Shown: positions 10,410-20,784 of the stretch, in pieces
How positions within the stretch are numbered: the stretch's first letter is position 1
Layout of the letters: the number at the start of each line of letters is the position of its first letter
NCBI GenBank assembly: GCA_015501055.1
Contig: JADNYV010000176.1
Coordinates: 1 to 64,000, forward strand
Length of the DNA: 64,000 nt
Direction of reading: 5' to 3'
From: Mucidula mucida
Lineage: Eukaryota; Basidiomycota; Agaricomycetes; Agaricales; Physalacriaceae
The notes under the pieces: generated by a model
Databases searched by the model: none
What the model was told of the DNA's origin: nothing
What the model saw: only the letters and a program-made list of their open reading frames with translations
Program-made: the position numbers and the translations under genes

Positions 10410-12462
10410 ATGGAGTGTCACCACCATTTCTACGAGATGCTCTTCGCGCGACTTGTTTTCGTCTGCTCTCTGGCGCGACTTTTCCTCCCAACAATAGGCC
10501 GCGACACGTTTGTGGTGGACACTGGATATGCCAAATATCTGGGCAACCATACTTTGCCTAACACTGTGGCCTATCTAGGCATCCCATATGCTGAGCCTCC
10601 GCTCGCAGAGCGACGTTTTAGGGCACCAGCTCCGCTCAACACAACTCGCATCACTGTGGAATCCGGAAATCAGCCTATTGACGCGAGGTCGTATCCAGAA
10701 TTTTGCATACAGGGAGCAGTGTCAGGTATACGATTGCGCCCGGTTCCAAAAATGTCTGCTGATTCTGGTCACAGGTACCTCTGGCGGTGCTGGATCAGAG
10801 GATTGCCTCAAGGTCAACATCTACGCGCCTGTTTCGGGCAACAACTGTACGCGCCGATGATCCTCCAAAGCCGGCCCGGCTAACGTCTTCCAGTTCCCGT
10901 GCTCGTGTACATCCATGGCGGTGGCTACGTTTATGGTAATCCTGCGAACTGGCCTTTCGACCACTGGATTGAGCAGAGTCCCGACATTGTCGTCGTCTCG
11001 GTTTACTATCGCCTCTCCTCTTTTGGCTTCCTTGCTACTCCCGAGTTCAACGATTCCTCAAATGGAGATTTCAACGCCGGCTTCTTGGACCAAGTTGAGG
11101 CCCTGCGATGGGTCCGGCAGAATATTGCATCGTTTGGCGGCGACCCAAGTAAAGTGACAATCAACGGACAAAGTGCCGGCGGAGGCTCGGTAGAACTGCA
11201 CCTCGTTGCTAATCACGGAAGCGAAGCATTTTTCTCAGGTGCCATACCCCAGAGTATCTATCGTACGCCAATGCCGCTTCCAGAACTGCAAAAGGTGAAG
11301 TTACCCATGGCGTGCTTCCTAAGCTGACAGACCTCTTAGCCTCTGTTCGATTTCTTTGCGGAAGAAGCTGGGTGTGGAGATGGAGATGTCAAATCTAGAC
11401 TGGCTTGTTTACGCAGCGCTGACCTTAGCGCACTCACTCGCGCTCAAGACTTGCCTACTTTAATTCACACTCTCTTGTCTGTCTTTTGCGGAACTTGTTG
11501 ACTGCGCTATCTGACTATATCTAGCCCCGGACCGTACAACACGTTCCATCCAGTAATAGATGGAAACGTGTTCGAAGAGACTCCAACACGCTCTCTTCTT
11601 TCTGGTGCCTTCGCGAAGGTGCCTGTTATGGTTGGGCAAGTTGTTTTACAATTGGTATGGCATCCTACTCATAGTCTTGCTTACCAGAGCAACTTCCAAC
11701 GAAACTGGCGCGACATCGGGCGATATTACGACTGTCATGAAAGCGATGTTTCCCGGTCTTAGCAATGAAGATACAGAAGAATTCATCAAGGTAGTTAGCA
11801 CACATTCTCACACCTTGGCTACGTGAATGAAGCGAGTGCTGAGGTATATCCTGCGTCCGATTTTGCCTCGGATATTCAACGCCTGAGGACCATTACTGGA
11901 GAATCCGAATTTCGATGCGGTGTAAGTTGTGCTTTCGCTCGCCAGCGTACTCCAGTCGTCTTATTATCTCCGTAGCAAACAATCGTAGGCGACACATTCT
12001 CTAGAAATGGAGTCGATACATGGGCGTATCGGTACAACCAGCCCAACCCCAGCGTCGGCGGCACGCCTGGGGTTGTCGAACACGCTGCCGAAAACTGGAT
12101 GATGTTCCGCGGGAGCAACACTGGGTGAGAGGCGCGCTGCAGTGGTCATCGTCTAGTAGTCCTGACGAGGTTACAGCATCAACGGCACTGGTACTTTTAC
12201 GCCCATGACTGACGCTGAAAACGCCTTTGCCGCGGAGCTGATCGCGTACTGGATCTCCTTTGTGCGATCCGGCAACCCGAATACTTTCAAGCTTGATCGC
12301 TCGCCCGTGTGGACCAGCTTTGACGCCGGAAACATCAATAGGATCGTTTTACAACAAACGGAGGTGGACGGCGAGAGCGGAAGCTTTGTGGAAAATGAAC
12401 CAGAAAAGGAGGCAAACCGATGCGCTTTTGTTGCAGGAAAAGCGGGGCCCGAGCAGAATTGA
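10410..12462 (+). CDS. secreted type-B carboxylesterase/lipase, left-arm copy
   Basis: This is an alpha/beta-hydrolase of the type-B carboxylesterase family (cholinesterase-like), expected to hydrolyse ester substrates outside the cell; the substrate cannot be read from sequence. The start at 10410 gives a hydrophobic signal segment (LFARLVFVCSLARLFLP). Family blocks follow in order: VAYLGIPYAEPPLAERRFRAP, SEDCLKVNIYAPV, the oxyanion motif HGGG (VLVYIHGGGY), the nucleophile elbow GQSAGGGSV, and a late GVVEHAAENWMMF block that probably supplies the catalytic His. About eight short introns are needed; one near 11638 uses a GC donor (GG|GCAAGT) shared with copy B. All exons join in frame, so this copy appears intact, ending at GKAGPEQN. 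Its inverted twin lies at 35343-37397. Confidence 0.85.
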
Positions 12463-12654
12463 TATGTCCCTGTCATTCTAGGTGTTGTGACTCTGAAAGA
12501 ATTGATTTTATGCCAGGAGCACATTGCTAAGACCTTGCACGTACTACCTGACCATCATTTCTTGACTTGTCTCAGGTCTGCTTGCGCTGTGTCGCCCTTT
12601 TGACTCGGTCTATTTCCCTTTGTTCTTCCCTGGCATTGTTGGTCCGCTTGTTTG

Positions 12655-12935
12655 TTCGCAGATCGCCGAGAACTGGCGGAGGTGCTTTATAAAGCAATAC
12701 CTTTACTTACCGATACGCTCCGCCAATTTGCTCTCAATTTGATAGACGCGCCTGATGATGATGACGCGCGCGCCTCGCCCAAGGCCCTGCCCGCGTCCGC
12801 CGCTACGAACGACCCCCACCAAGTCGGATTCGCCTCCAGAAATAGTTCCTGCTGCCGCCGATTCACCTGATCAATGTGTCTTCGTCCGTGGGATCTCGAT
12901 AGTACTACAAAGGGTTCCCCTCATCAACACATATT
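12655..12935 (+). pseudogene. internal fragment of the NQCVFVRG-family gene
   Basis: About 250 bp match the middle of the gene at 51308-53108 (there on the other strand): LTDTLRQ, a DAPDDDDAR stretch, then QCVFVRGISIVLQRVPLIN. The frame changes once around 12820. The match stops sharply after CCCCTCATCAA at about 12930, where it is joined to a different gene start on the opposite strand. Neither end of the parent gene is present. Confidence 0.75.
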
Positions 12936-12990
12936 GCTGTACAGAAGTGAGGGACCTGAAGAGCGCGAGGAAAACAAACGTTGATAACAT
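12930..12990 (-). pseudogene. start of a small secreted protein, cut after the signal peptide
   Basis: From ATG at 12990 the minus strand reads MLSTFVFLALFRSLTSVQQY, a typical signal peptide, matching the right-arm start at 31283. Homology ends right after QQY where the NQCVFVRG-family fragment begins, so only the leader survives. The upstream sequence is shared with the right arm. Confidence 0.6.
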
Positions 12991-13625
12991 GAAAGCAAGA
13001 GGAACACGAGGTCGCCGGGCTTTGATATTGGTATACAGATCGCAGTGGTATATATCCTCTATGGAAGCGTGTAACAGACGACATAATGTCAACCGCGATT
13101 GAATCGCGTTCCTTGTCCGGGGTCAAGCGTCCGAAATATGAGGGCATGCTAGTTATTTTCAGAAACGCGGAAGCGGTATGTGGATTAGGCGCCATTGCTG
13201 CAACTGAAAGCGTACGTCAACACAGACTATGAGGCTCCAGGAACGCAGATAGTTGAATCGACCGTCATGACTGTCAAAGGAAAGAGACTGGGCCTGAGGT
13301 ACTTAATACATCTATCACTGACTGCAAGATAGCGCAGGCGTGCCCATACGAGACGTCATCTCCCGATGAATACCTTAAATGAGCATTGTGGATTTCCCAG
13401 ATTGCTAGATAAGGCTTCGAGATTTTATGTTGACCAGGCGAGTGAGACGCAGAGACCAAGGGACCAACGGCGGACGCGGTCACCTGAGCGAACAGCTTTT
13501 GTTGTACGAACGATGACGCGACATTGGGAGTCCAGGGAGTCGTTTCAGTGCAGTAATGTCAGATAGTTCGAGCTAAGAATTTGCGTGATAGCGCGCCCAT
13601 TCGACGACTGGCGCTTTCAATGATA
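12991..13625. other. intergenic stretch shared by both arms
   Basis: Non-coding spacer between the secreted-protein start (-) and the homeodomain-like gene (+). It is conserved as the inverted copy at about 30640-31282. Open frames appear here on both arms but only because the DNA is duplicated; no independent coding signal is seen. Confidence 0.5.
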
Positions 13626-13869
13626 CTGTAGCGTTTCAACCGTAACTTCACAGCCTGTGACCCATTATGGTCTGAAGTTACAGCGAACAGCTTCACAGAC
13701 CCTTAAATTGCCTTTTTTGGACAGTTCCGCTTATAGCGGGACCTGAAATTTCCTTATTTGGAGGCTCGTGCCTGACCAAAGTGGTCCGTGACCCGTTATG
13801 ATGTATATATAGCTTCACTTCAAAGACCCCCGTGACCCGTTATGTGAATTTGCGGTCGAAACACTACAG
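13626..13869. mobile_element. MITE-like inverted-repeat element, 244 bp, TA target duplication
   Basis: The ends form imperfect terminal inverted repeats, consensus CTGTAGYGTTTCRACCG (two mismatches in 17 bp). The element is flanked by TA on both sides (13624-13625 and 13870-13871), as expected of Tc1/mariner-type insertion. It has no coding capacity. Internal GTGACCCRTTATG motifs recur near both ends and once inside. The matching place in the right arm (near 30681) reads straight through ...CAATGATAATAGCAAG... with one TA and no element, so the empty site is present in the same window. Confidence 0.85.
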
Positions 13870-13953
13870 TAATAGCAAGAGAAAAAAGAATTTGAGGTCA
13901 GCAGTGGCTGTGCCCAGGCCACGCATCCTGTTGTCCCTTGTTGTCTTACCTCC

Positions 13954-15483
13954 ATGACCTCACTTGCTGGTAGCACTTCCCCGCATGAAGAAGGGCATTA
14001 CCGTCAGCCAAATAGTACACCGGCCTCCTATCATAAGCCACGACCAAAGCTTAGCAAAGACGGGACCAAAGTTCTCAAAAGTGTGCCAGGTTCCAATCAA
14101 TTGACGTTGTCCATTTGACGTTATGAAACCAGCCTTTTTTGCCACTGTCTCGCAGCACCCTACGACTGCGCAGAAACATGAGCTTCTAGAACAGATTCTA
14201 GTGGGTGCTCGGTAGGACGGTATTGCCTCCGTTAATGCACTTGACAGGCGTTAGAAGGCAATGAACACTATGACTTGGAAAAAATATCCTTCTGGTTTCA
14301 AAGGCAGACTTGGACTAATAGACCTACTAAGCACATTAAATACGCTGAGACAAGACCCAGACTAAGTTACGCTGGTCTAAAGTTTTGAAGCGTACGTATT
14401 TCGCGTCGCGTTCATATCCGTTGGACCGACTCATCATCAGATTTCTTTGATAATGTATCACGTTTTCCAACGGAAGCGGAGAAGGTAGCCCTCTTGGACG
14501 AGGTTCGGGTACGTCGCTCGAATTCATCCTGTCTCTCCGATCCTTAACCTTCATAGGCCCTACCTGACGATGGCCATTACGATATGGACAGACTCGCGAC
14601 ATGGTTTATTATGCAACGCCAAAATAACAAGGATCCCACACAGCCCAGTAGAAAACCTGGACGGCCTCGCATAATGCAAACAGAGCTCACCGCGGAGGGC
14701 GCTCAGGTTCTCGAGAGTCGGTCTTTAGAGTGTATATCGATATCAGTTGTCTCATTATGTCTCTAGCCTTCTTAGCTACTGCATTCGAGCCCCCAAGCAA
14801 TGTACAGAAATACGCTCTTGTCGCACAAGTGTGCACATTGCCTGGCAATGAACACTTCACCTTCCACCAAATCACGTCATGGTTCAAGTTGAATGACTCG
14901 AGGCCTCGACAGCGCGGACCGCGGCCATCTGAACTCACTCAAATGCTGAAATGTAAGTCTGGTATTCTTCTAAGCGTGTCTCGTCAAGACAATTTCCACC
15001 CAGTCTTCTTCGACACAATATCTCATAAATCCCAAAGAATCACTCTACTGGCGCAGGTACGCGCTCTTCCGGGGAAAGAAAACTACACACGCAAGAAGTT
15101 ATCCGTGTGGTTTGCTACACATCGTCGAAGTACCGGCGTCAGTTCCCGACAACGTGGGCGGCCACGAACACAGCGCGGATTGACGGATCAAGCGGAAGAC
15201 GATCTGGCGGTTTTTATTCGTGAGACGCCCAATCCTTCGGACGACCTCCTTGGTGTATGGGCCCGTGCTCTCGGATGCGATGTAGCCGAGATGAAAGTGT
15301 GCATTGAGAGGAAAAGGGCAGAAAGGATGTTGACACCCGAGGCCGAGGACGACGAATATAGTGACTGTGAGGATGAAGAGGACGAGGAAGTCGCAGAAAT
15401 CCAACAGCAGGCACCGCCTCTGAGCGTCAGTCTGCGTCTAGTGCATCTCGGGGCAGAATGTGGACTACCCCCGCGCGTCAATT
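13954..15483 (+). CDS. four-module homeodomain-like protein with AT-hook-like linkers
   Basis: I do not recognise a named family. Seven exons fit in phase: 13954-14089, 14133-14200, 14248-14374, 14441-14508, 14557-14716, 14776-14952 and 15004-15483. The product repeats one module four times: a helix with K..LL.QV, a turn ALPG/ALEG, then a helix ending in WF (SFWFQRQ, ATWFIMQR, TSWFKLND, SVWFATHRR). Helix-turn-helix spacing and the WF(Q) end resemble homeodomains. Between and after modules sit basic GRP-like motifs (KPRPK, KPGRPR, RGPRP, RGRPR) like AT-hooks. An acidic tail follows (DDEYSDCEDEEDEE). The role is therefore probably DNA binding in the nucleus, by inference. A frame continuing through 15787 (ending ...QQIIAELDFQPE) suggests a longer C-terminus, broken here by a 1-nt deletion near 15545 relative to the right-arm copy. 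Confidence 0.65.
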
Positions 15484-15787
15484 AACGCCATCGACAGTTG
15501 ATCTCGAGTTCAGCCCAACGTCTGTGTCTTCTCTTCTATCAGAGGAATGACAGAAACTGAACCGTCTGCCGAAGTATGGATATCGGTTGTTTCTAAATTA
15601 TCGCTAGCTCAAGGTTCTACTTAGATGGTTGATTCAGATATGCTAGCTCTGTCGTCCTTGTTCGACACGGCCTCTTCCTATACCCATGTAGAAGCTCCTA
15701 CGTCCCGTGCCGAGTTTCTTGCGTGCTTCGCTCCGTACGAGGCTCAGATGCAGCAGATTATCGCAGAATTGGATTTTCAACCTGAAT
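15484..15787 (+). other. probable further C-terminal coding of the homeodomain-like gene
   Basis: In another frame the DNA reads LTPSTVDLEFSPTSVSSLL and, after a gap, MLALSSLFDTASSYTHVEAP up to a stop near 15787. The inverted arm has the same text. The left arm lacks one base after TCAGAGGA (15545 region) and the right arm lacks one base near 28863, so each copy is broken at a different place. It is open whether an intron near 15380 connects this frame to the main gene. Confidence 0.4.
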
Positions 15788-16645
15788 GATTCCTCGCGCA
15801 CATCAAACTGTTAACGTGATCCATCATTGTACAAGCTCTGTAACTGCTTTGTGTTTACTGTTGTTCGCCCTCCTTGCAATGCATTGAAATTCCGATTGTT
15901 CCGCTGAGTGAAATTCATTTGATGAGGAGGAACGAAGCAACTTTGTACTTATCACTCTAGATGTTTAGTCGACTCCCCCAAAAACACGGAAGAATAAAGA
16001 TTGATTATGGCACTGTGATGGAGTGGACACACATCCTTATCGCGGCACGTTCTGTGACCAACCTGGACCCAGCGCAAGAAGAAGTATCAAATCGATACAC
16101 TGATATTGCGGGCAACTTGATGCCGACCACGCTAGGTTCGGCATTGCTACACTCTATGAACACGTAGTACGAGTGGTCTCGACGCGCAATGGTAGGCAGA
16201 CCGGTCAATGCTAAACTAACTCGTCTTCTGTCTAGACGTAGTAGTAATGCTGGATTTCCTTGGATATCGCGAGAGCATGCGGCGATCGAATACTGTGAGA
16301 TCCAGCGTCAACGGCGACCTGTACTACTTACTCTGTATGTTCAACCCGGAGAAGATCAGAGAACCCATGTAGACTGGACCAGAGAACGGCACACATATGA
16401 CCCTGGCTGTGATGCACGTTGTCGAGAACGCAAGCAATCACACACTCTCGGGATCCTGCCTCTATTGAGACGCGCTCAGAATGAGCCCCCACAAAGAAAT
16501 AGATAGCTACCGAAAAATCCTCCTTCGTCAAATCCTGATATCGCACCTAGCGACGAGACAACTTCTTCTCCGACCACCGATCCTAACAGTTCCACGGATT
16601 CTCCGTCACGAAGAGGGCTTAGGTTCTGATTAATGTTCCGTACCC
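15788..16645. other. uncertain coding traces, no firm gene
   Basis: Homology with the right arm ends at about 15790. Frames at 15961-16167 and 16189-16506 are short, and a Pro/Ser-rich frame ends at 16631. The sequence around 15990-16100 resembles that around 18995-19110 upstream of the adenylation gene, suggesting an old direct repeat. No product can be named. Confidence 0.3.
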
Positions 16646-16963
16646 TTGAGCTTTACGATCCTCTTGGACACCTTAGACCGCAGCGGAAGTGAAGATTCGC
16701 CACAGTCTTTCGATGCATCGGTGACGGCGCCGTATATGTTTGATTCCTTGGAGCGAACGCGACGTGTTTGGCAGAATTATCGCCACAGCCGACTCCATCC
16801 GAATTTCCGATGGCGGTATGTATATCATTCGTCGGCTCTTGCCAGTGTTCTAATGCTCTCTAGAAGGATAACGAGTTTGAATACCCCGAGTCCTGTGCGG
16901 GATAAAGATGGCGATTCGGACTTCGACCTACTAGTACAATTGCTACATATATTCTTTGAATGA
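16646..16963 (+). CDS. small hypothetical protein, two exons
   Basis: An open frame from 16646 reaches a donor near 16817 (GCG|GTATGT). An acceptor near 16863 (CTCTAG) restores an open frame ending at 16963 (LLVQLLHIFFE). Nothing in it is recognised. It overlaps the 3' end of the minus-strand adenylation gene by about 20 bp. It may simply be chance coding. Confidence 0.25.
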   Translation: MSFTILLDTLDRSGSEDSPQSFDASVTAPYMFDSLERTRRVWQNYRHSRLHPNFRWRYVYHSSALASVLMLSRRITSLNTPSPVRDKDGDSDFDLLVQLLHIFFE

Positions 16964-18999
16964 CAGATAGATTTCCGCCAAGATCTTGCTGTGCTCATCT
17001 TCAACCGCCTTGCGTCTGAAATGCGCAATTTCGTCAGAACTAAATTGGCATGAGTACAAAAAGGCGCTTACCGAATGTTTCCCTTTTCCTATCAAGAACT
17101 GGTCAGCGAATCTCCTGGCGATGAAGTGATCAATTCTCACAGAGGTCCTTGGTAGGTTACCACGAGGGACAACTACAATGCAGTCTGGACTCGTGATGCG
17201 CTCATGGGCGAAAAGTCTCTCGTTGAATGCAGCCGTTCGTTTGATTATCTCACGCTTCAACGTGTCTCCGTCGGTATCGTCACAACTGGTTCAACGAAGA
17301 GCACCGGGGCTGGTTTAAGATGCCCAACGACAGCGCAGTTGGAGACCATGTCGGCACACAATTTGAGAACGTTATCCTCAATCGATCTGGCAACGTTCAT
17401 CAAACTGTTTCGACAGCAGCGCAAGGTGTTTACTTGGTGTCACAAAACATAGTATGAGGACTGATCCGAATCCAGTCATCGTTTCTGCCTCCTGGTGAAG
17501 GTTTGAAATGGCGACGAATCCGAGGGGACAAAGACTCACTGAAGATATACCATCCAGGGCGTACTTCCTCAAAGAGATCTCCCGTTATATGACCGTTAGG
17601 CCGATTACGGATACCGGGGTGCGGGCAGCTAGGCGAGCTGTCGTGAATAAAGAAGTCGTATAGCGCCCCAGTTTGTTCTGTTTTAACACAACATCGGAGT
17701 ACTTGACGTCCCGTGCTGGGATAAATTCAGCCCCCGTATTCGGGATCAAGCGCATGGAAGGCAGAGTGCCTGCAGACGCCATGTCTGAAATCATGCAAGG
17801 TCCGACTTCTGTGGTAGCGTACATGACCTGGCAAGAGCGAATTAGTCTACTGTCGCCAGAATCTTGCTGCCAAGCATACCGTTAGAGGCAGATCATGCTC
17901 AACAGCCCAAGCTTCATCATCTGGGTTGAACGCTGCGCCCGTGTAGGATATCTGTCGCATGCCGCGCAGTATCGTCAAGACTTCGGGATCAGTTCGAGCG
18001 ATGAACACAAGCGAAGATAGCCACGGTGCGTAGAGGAAGAGGCGATTCACACCACAGTAATTCACCAGCATTTCAGTTCCTCAGCACCAAAGTCAGAGCG
18101 GGACGTTTCCACCAGACAATGACCGGCGTAGCTAAGATAACTCATGGCTACTAACACGGAAAATCGTCAGATACGGCGTTCAAAAGATAAGTTGGAGGGT
18201 ATACATGTGGCTGTTCCGATGTGAGCAAACGACCCAAGGTTGTTGAAGACGTCTTGTGTATCGAATGTACCGATCCAGGGCCTGTCCATTGCACCTTCGC
18301 TTGCGCATGGAAAAAGGCGTGACTCTCCGGAATCGGCTTGGGCTTCCCGGACGTAGTTCCACTAGTATGAAATATCATCGCTGTGTCGTGCTCGTCCACC
18401 GCTGGTATGGGCGGCAAGATGCTGACTGGGACAGCCATATCGTCCAGGAGGGGAATCTCAAACGAAGGGACAGGAATCTTGACAACCGCTTCGGTAAAAG
18501 CACTATCGTATAGGAGGGCCTTGCCAGCGCATGCCTCCAAGAGGTCCTTAACGACCGCGACATTCAAATAGCTGACGCTAAAGACCTGGGGAACAAATCC
18601 AGCAAGAGAAACGCCGTAAAGGTGAACAAGATCGGTGTAAACATGTCCGGTTAACCTGGTCGATGTGAGAATTCAGATGCAAGTGACCTAAAGAAATTCC
18701 TACCACAGACCAACGGTGTCGTGTCTTTGGATACCTACAGTTTGCAATTTCTGGTACCAGTGTGCAGCAGAGATTCGGACCTGGTCCAGGAATTGGCGGT
18801 AGGAAACTGTAGACCATTTGAGACAAGGTGATCGTGAAATTAAAGGTCGGAGAAGGATTGCGTCGGGTTTACTCTCGAGTGAGGCAACCATCCTGTGCAT
18901 GATGTGGGCCATGCTTTCTTCGAACTCGGCGCTCAGAAGTGGGAGGACAACTGGTGATCTATATGTCTTTTGGACCCCGAAAATACTAGAGCATGGCAC
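16943..18999 (-). CDS. stand-alone adenylate-forming enzyme (ANL superfamily), probably damaged
   Basis: The product resembles the adenylation domain of fungal NRPS-like or acyl-CoA-synthetase-like enzymes, which activate a carboxylate with ATP. In order: an N-terminal block (LKWSTVSYRQFLDQVR), the phosphate-binding core TSGTTSGKPKPIPESH, a YCGVNRLFLY...ISYTGAAFNPDD block, ATTEVGPC, GHITGDLFEEVRPGWYIF, and a C-terminal PRTS..GK..RRKAVEDEHSKI segment. No carrier or reductase domain follows before the stop at 16943. Many short introns are needed. Two joins do not work without a frame change, near 18080-18100 (before MLVNYCGV) and near 17255-17270 (before LKREIIKR), so this may be a pseudogene. 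It is divergent from the membrane protein gene at 19517. Substrate is unknown. Confidence 0.6.
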
Positions 19000-19516
19000 A
19001 GAATGATGATGGTACTGTCAACACATGCGAATGGACACACCTCCTTATCTCATATCCATTGTGTGACCACCGTAGAGCGCGCAAGAAGAAGAAGTACCAA
19101 ATGAATGCATGGTCGTGCCACCGTCGTGGTAATGGGCGTCAACTTCAGGTCCCGGCTCTGAGCCGGCTTGAGCGCCGCCGAGTTCGGCATCATTTACACT
19201 TCCGACAACCTCTGAGTCACTCAGAGGTGTGCGTTTTCGCTGTTGGCTCAGCGTTGTCGAGATCAGCTCAGTCCAGGAATGCCTTAATTGTGTGGCGTAC
19301 ATATGATGAGATGACGACACACCTCGGCCCTACGCCGATCACGACTTGATCATCACAACATCCGAGAGACCCCGGGCACTTCCACACTGACCGCCGCCCA
19401 CGAAGAAGAGCACAGATGCATACTATCCGCGTTGAACAGAACAAGTCATGTGAACTTTTGCCATATAAACGGAAACAAGAAGGGGCACAGACCCACTGGA
19501 CTGTTCGCTGCTCATC

Positions 19517-20784
19517 ATGGCCGACTCTATGCCTATAACTGAAGCCCAACTCCTTGGCATGTTTCTCGAAAGCGTCTTTCTCGGTTTCTTCCTCATCACT
19601 TTCGTCCAATGCATCGACATCCTTCTTCGAGACACGACGCGGTCAGGCTGGCGCGCGCCGCGAAGTATCAACTGGCCTATGCTGGTCGTGGCGATACTTC
19701 TTTTCGTTTTCGCCACCTTGGATGTTGCTCTGGGCGTCGTGCACAACATTCAGGCTTTCGTGTACTCCAGTGGCAAAGACGGGCCCACCGCAGAGTTCAG
19801 TCAGATTTCGGATTGGATCAATATTATGAGGGTATGGTCGCGTCAGACTAGGTTGTTCATTAACTGTACTCTTTTCTAGACTGTGACTGTCGTCTTCCAG
19901 ACGACGATCGGAGACGGAATGCTGGTGTGTCTCACGACGATGGACTCCCACTTGAATGCTGACCGGGAGTTTCAAGATTTATCGCTGTTGGATTGTATAC
20001 GAGCGCGCATGGCTGGTCATCCTCTTTCCGCTAACGCTCTGGTTGACCGGGATGGCCTTGGACATATGGATCATCTACATCGAAGGGACGCTTCGGACCC
20101 GGACGCTCATCAACGCAGCCAAATTGAGTCCTCTCATTACAGCCTTTTGGGTTCTGACCATCACGTTGAATATTACCGCCACATGTAAGTACGATGCACT
20201 CTGCTGGGTATGTTCTATCGTGTAACCGGTTTTCCATAGCGCTTATCGTTCTACGACTTTGGAAAGTCGACAGGGAGAGTTCGCTGTACACCTATCGCTC
20301 GGAGACAGAAAGCTCCGTTCCTACTCGAGCGCGGCCCAGCAGCAATCTGAGACGGGCTATGATCATCATTATCGAGGCTGGGGCAATGTATACCGCCGTT
20401 GCCGTTATCGTATGCGGGACTTACATCGGTGGCAGTACTGCTGCATACTTCACCTCTGATGTTGTTCGTCAAATTCTTCCTTCGATCCTGGTCAATTCGC
20501 TCACTGTCGTCCAGGAAGTCCAAGTTGTCGGCATTGCCTTCAACCTCATCATCATTCGGGCTAGTCGGAAGATCGACTTTGACCGTACAGTTTCCTCGGT
20601 GGTTCCGCTGTCCGTCATCAGAACCCCGGTCAATCTGAATCCCCGAGGCCGTGACATAACGGATACGCAAACACCCACTATTCAATTCAAGGTCGAGGAG
20701 AATACTGAACGCGACGACGCTGAAAGCACAGACAGGATTAAATATACTCATGACAGTTTGCACTGCGAATCCGAGTCCGCGTGA
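19517..20784 (+). CDS. seven-transmembrane basidiomycete protein, function unknown
   Basis: Four exons join cleanly: 19517-19831, about 19880-19924, about 19976-20186, and about 20240-20784, giving roughly 370 residues. Hydrophobic helices are visible at LLGMFLESVFLGFFLITFV, WPMLVVAILLFVFATLDVAL, VTVVFQTTIGDGML-IYRCWIV, LVILFPLTLWLTGMALDIWI, LITAFWVLTITLNI, AMYTAVAVIVCGTYIGG and VVQEVQVVGIAFNLIII, followed by a polar tail. The layout (short outer N-terminus, IYRCWIVYERAW after helix 3, cytoplasmic tail) is that of the large agaricomycete families of seven-helix proteins of unknown function. It would sit in a membrane. No ligand or partner can be inferred. Confidence 0.75.

Noticed and set aside
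13274..13483. Minus-strand frame with a matching plus-strand frame in the right arm (30625-31002)
   Set aside because: It lies in the shared spacer; similarity reflects DNA duplication, the N-termini differ, and no domain is seen.
14336..14602. Open minus-strand frame opposite the homeodomain-like gene, also open in the right arm
   Set aside because: It is antisense to spliced modules 1-2 and is conserved only because the arms are duplicated.
15188..15481. Ser-rich minus-strand frame
   Set aside because: Shadow of the acidic GAC/GAG-rich tail of the homeodomain-like gene.
13954..15787. Idea that the locus is the HD mating-type (A) locus
   Set aside because: Mating-type HD1/HD2 genes are a divergent pair with one homeodomain each. 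Here one gene has four variant modules, and no known flanking marker of the A locus is seen.
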